Source of the DNA: Pseudomonadota bacterium
Lineage (GTDB): Bacteria > SAR324 > XYD2-FULL-50-16 > JAHJRI01
DNA length: 6,849 nt
NCBI GenBank assembly: GCA_022360105.1
Contig: JAKSDL010000707.1
Location: forward strand, 1 to 6,849
Reading direction: 5' to 3'
The translations under genes were made by a program, and so were the position numbers. This document shows positions 5,833-6,849 of this stretch, in pieces (position 1 is the first letter of the stretch; each line of letters begins with the position of its first letter). The notes under the pieces were generated by a model. It was not told the DNA's origin. It worked only from the letters and a program-made list of their open reading frames with translations, and searched no databases.

Positions 5833-5985
5833 GGTAGGGCGGCGCTACGTCCCAGCCGACAAACTCTTGTTATGCAAAAACTTGGGAAATTTTGCATAAG
5901 CTTAATTTATAAAATTGACCTAATTAATGTTTTTTGTTCATTCTCCCGATCAAATCCTTCGGAGGTCACGTAAGGCCGCCCTACC
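5833..5985. repeat. second intergenic inverted-repeat element, MITE-like
   Basis: GGTAGGGCGGC (5833-5843) is perfectly inverted at 5975-5985. The match continues inward as TACGT (5846-5850) against ACGTA (5968-5972), and CCGA (5856-5859) against TCGG (5959-5962). The G-C-rich arms enclose an AT-rich core of about 100 bp, very different in composition. Inside it a separate perfect 10-bp hairpin, TTATGCAAAA (5870-5879) with its inverse at 5890-5899, sits off-centre. No ORF is present. The layout resembles a dispersed non-autonomous repeat and shares no sequence with the heptad element near 4000. Copies elsewhere in the genome cannot be seen from here. It separates mnmG from mqnC, and its AT-rich core could hold the mqnC promoter. 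Confidence 0.55.
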
Positions 5986-6001
5986 CTTCGCTAACAGAAA
6001 T

Positions 6002-6038
6002 AGGCAGCATTTTGCAGTACTTCTCTGTTGTGCTGCCT
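6002..6038 (-). terminator. hairpin in the mnmG 3' region, possible terminator
   Basis: AGGCAGCA (6002-6009) and TGCTGCCT (6031-6038) form a perfect 8-bp G-C-rich stem with a 21-nt loop, about 70 nt after the mnmG stop on the minus strand. Leftward of it only ATTTCTGTT follows, so the U-tract is poor. It may be a weak terminator or a structure protecting the 3' end of the message. Confidence 0.35.
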
Positions 6039-6106
6039 GATTCGAAGTATAGGATCTTACCATGTGAATTTGGGTTAGGTCCGTGAAAACAAAAAACTTT
6101 TTCCTT

Positions 6107-6849
6107 TTACAGAGACTTTGGTACTGAAACCGAAGGTTGCTTCTTGTGCATCTTTTGAATAGCCACCATTAAAATGGTGATGGCCGCGGGAGTGATGCCA
6201 CTGATCTTGCTTGCTTGTCCCAGGGTTTGGGGACGGTGGGAAAGTAACTTCTGCCGTACTTCAGTGGAAAGCCCGCCAACCGTATCGTAATCAAGACGTT
6301 CAGGAATTTGGATCGATTCGATTTTCAGGTATTTTTGAACCTGGGATTCCTGCCTTTGAATGTAGCCGTCATACTTGATTTCTGTCTCCACATACTTCTT
6401 GACTGTATCATTCCATTGGGAAAGCTTTGCCAGTTCAGCCGCCGGATCAAGTTGAGAGACCACATCCATGGTGACGTTTGGTTTTTTTAACAGTTCTCCC
6501 ACTTTGATGCGATGATTCAAAGGATTGATTCCGTTGTCTTTCAGCACCTGCTTGGTTTGGTCTGTAGGTTTGACGTTGATCGAAGCAATAACAGATTTGA
6601 CTTCGGATATCTCTTTTTGTTTGGTCCAAAAAACCTTGTATTTTTCCTCCTCCAACAGACCTATTTGATAACCTTTGTCGGTCAGACGCTGGTCTGCATT
6701 GTCTTCCCTCAGTAGCAACCGATATTCGGCCCTGGAAGTAAACATGCGATATGGTTCTTCAGTTCCCTTTGAAATTAGATCATCGATCAGAACGCCAATA
6801 TAAGCCTCATTACGCAAAAGAATAAACGGATCCTTTTCCCGGATTTTTA
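6107..6849 (-). CDS. mnmG: tRNA uridine-5-carboxymethylaminomethyl modification enzyme MnmG, C-terminal part
   Basis: MnmG is the FAD-dependent partner of MnmE; together they install the carboxymethylaminomethyl (or aminomethyl) group on wobble U34 of certain tRNAs. The frame is open to the window edge, so the N-terminal part with the FAD-binding GxGxxG lies outside; 246 C-terminal residues are visible of a protein usually near 620-630. Recognisable are NEAYIGVLIDDLISKGTEEP, the strongly conserved YRMFTSRAEYRLLLREDNAD, the helical linker, YDGYIQRQ, and the C-terminal tRNA/MnmE-binding domain LSTEVRQKLLSHRPQTLGQ then ASKISGITPAAITIL. An in-frame TTG near 6817 is internal, not a start. The TAA at 6107-6109 is followed by a hairpin at 6002-6038. 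Nothing visible is broken. Confidence 0.97.
   Translation of the reverse strand, partial: KIREKDPFILLRNEAYIGVLIDDLISKGTEEPYRMFTSRAEYRLLLREDNADQRLTDKGYQIGLLEEEKYKVFWTKQKEISEVKSVIASINVKPTDQTKQVLKDNGINPLNHRIKVGELLKKPNVTMDVVSQLDPAAELAKLSQWNDTVKKYVETEIKYDGYIQRQESQVQKYLKIESIQIPERLDYDTVGGLSTEVRQKLLSHRPQTLGQASKISGITPAAITILMVAIQKMHKKQPSVSVPKSL

Overview
This is an ordinary housekeeping stretch of a bacterial chromosome, moderately AT-rich in the genes and strongly AT-rich between them. The organism appears to make menaquinone by the futalosine route: mqnB and mqnC are both present. It also carries t6A tRNA modification, D-Ala-D-Ala ligase and MnmG genes. Shine-Dalgarno signals are weak or missing for most genes; the ferredoxin is the exception. 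That pattern, with futalosine-type menaquinone synthesis, would fit a lineage of the Bacteroidota/FCB sphere, but the phylum cannot be fixed from this sequence.

Layout. Positions 1-~950 hold no convincing gene: a very AT-rich region with one terminator-like hairpin and a few palindromes. Next come four rightward genes that look like one operon: tsaB (1092-1802), rimI (4-nt overlap), ddl (21-nt gap) and mqnB (1-nt gap). Positions 3974-4178 hold a MITE-like element of about 205 bp whose inverted arms are built of heptads close to GTTATCR. A perfect 11-bp inverted repeat (4261-4306) then precedes a small acidic [4Fe-4S] ferredoxin gene (4407-4598). That gene ends in a clear intrinsic terminator whose T-tract touches the stop codon of the convergent mqnC. 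On the minus strand, mqnC (4714-5775) is separated from the mnmG 3' end (6107-6849, cut by the window edge) by 331 bp containing a second, unrelated inverted-repeat element.

How the genes relate. TsaB supports synthesis of t6A at tRNA position 37, and MnmG modifies wobble uridine 34. RimI is a GNAT acetyltransferase commonly linked to tsaB. Ddl makes the peptidoglycan dipeptide. MqnB and MqnC catalyse successive steps of the futalosine pathway: futalosine to dehypoxanthine futalosine (DHFL), then DHFL to cyclic DHFL. They lie on opposite strands about 0.7 kb apart, flanking the ferredoxin. MqnC is a radical SAM enzyme that needs an electron donor, so the neighbouring ferredoxin is a conceivable partner, but only proximity supports this.

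I did not find a clearly new biological system. The observations most worth checking are the two intergenic repeat elements, the palindrome upstream of the ferredoxin, the divergent C-terminal motifs of MqnC, and the unexplained open frames just upstream of tsaB.
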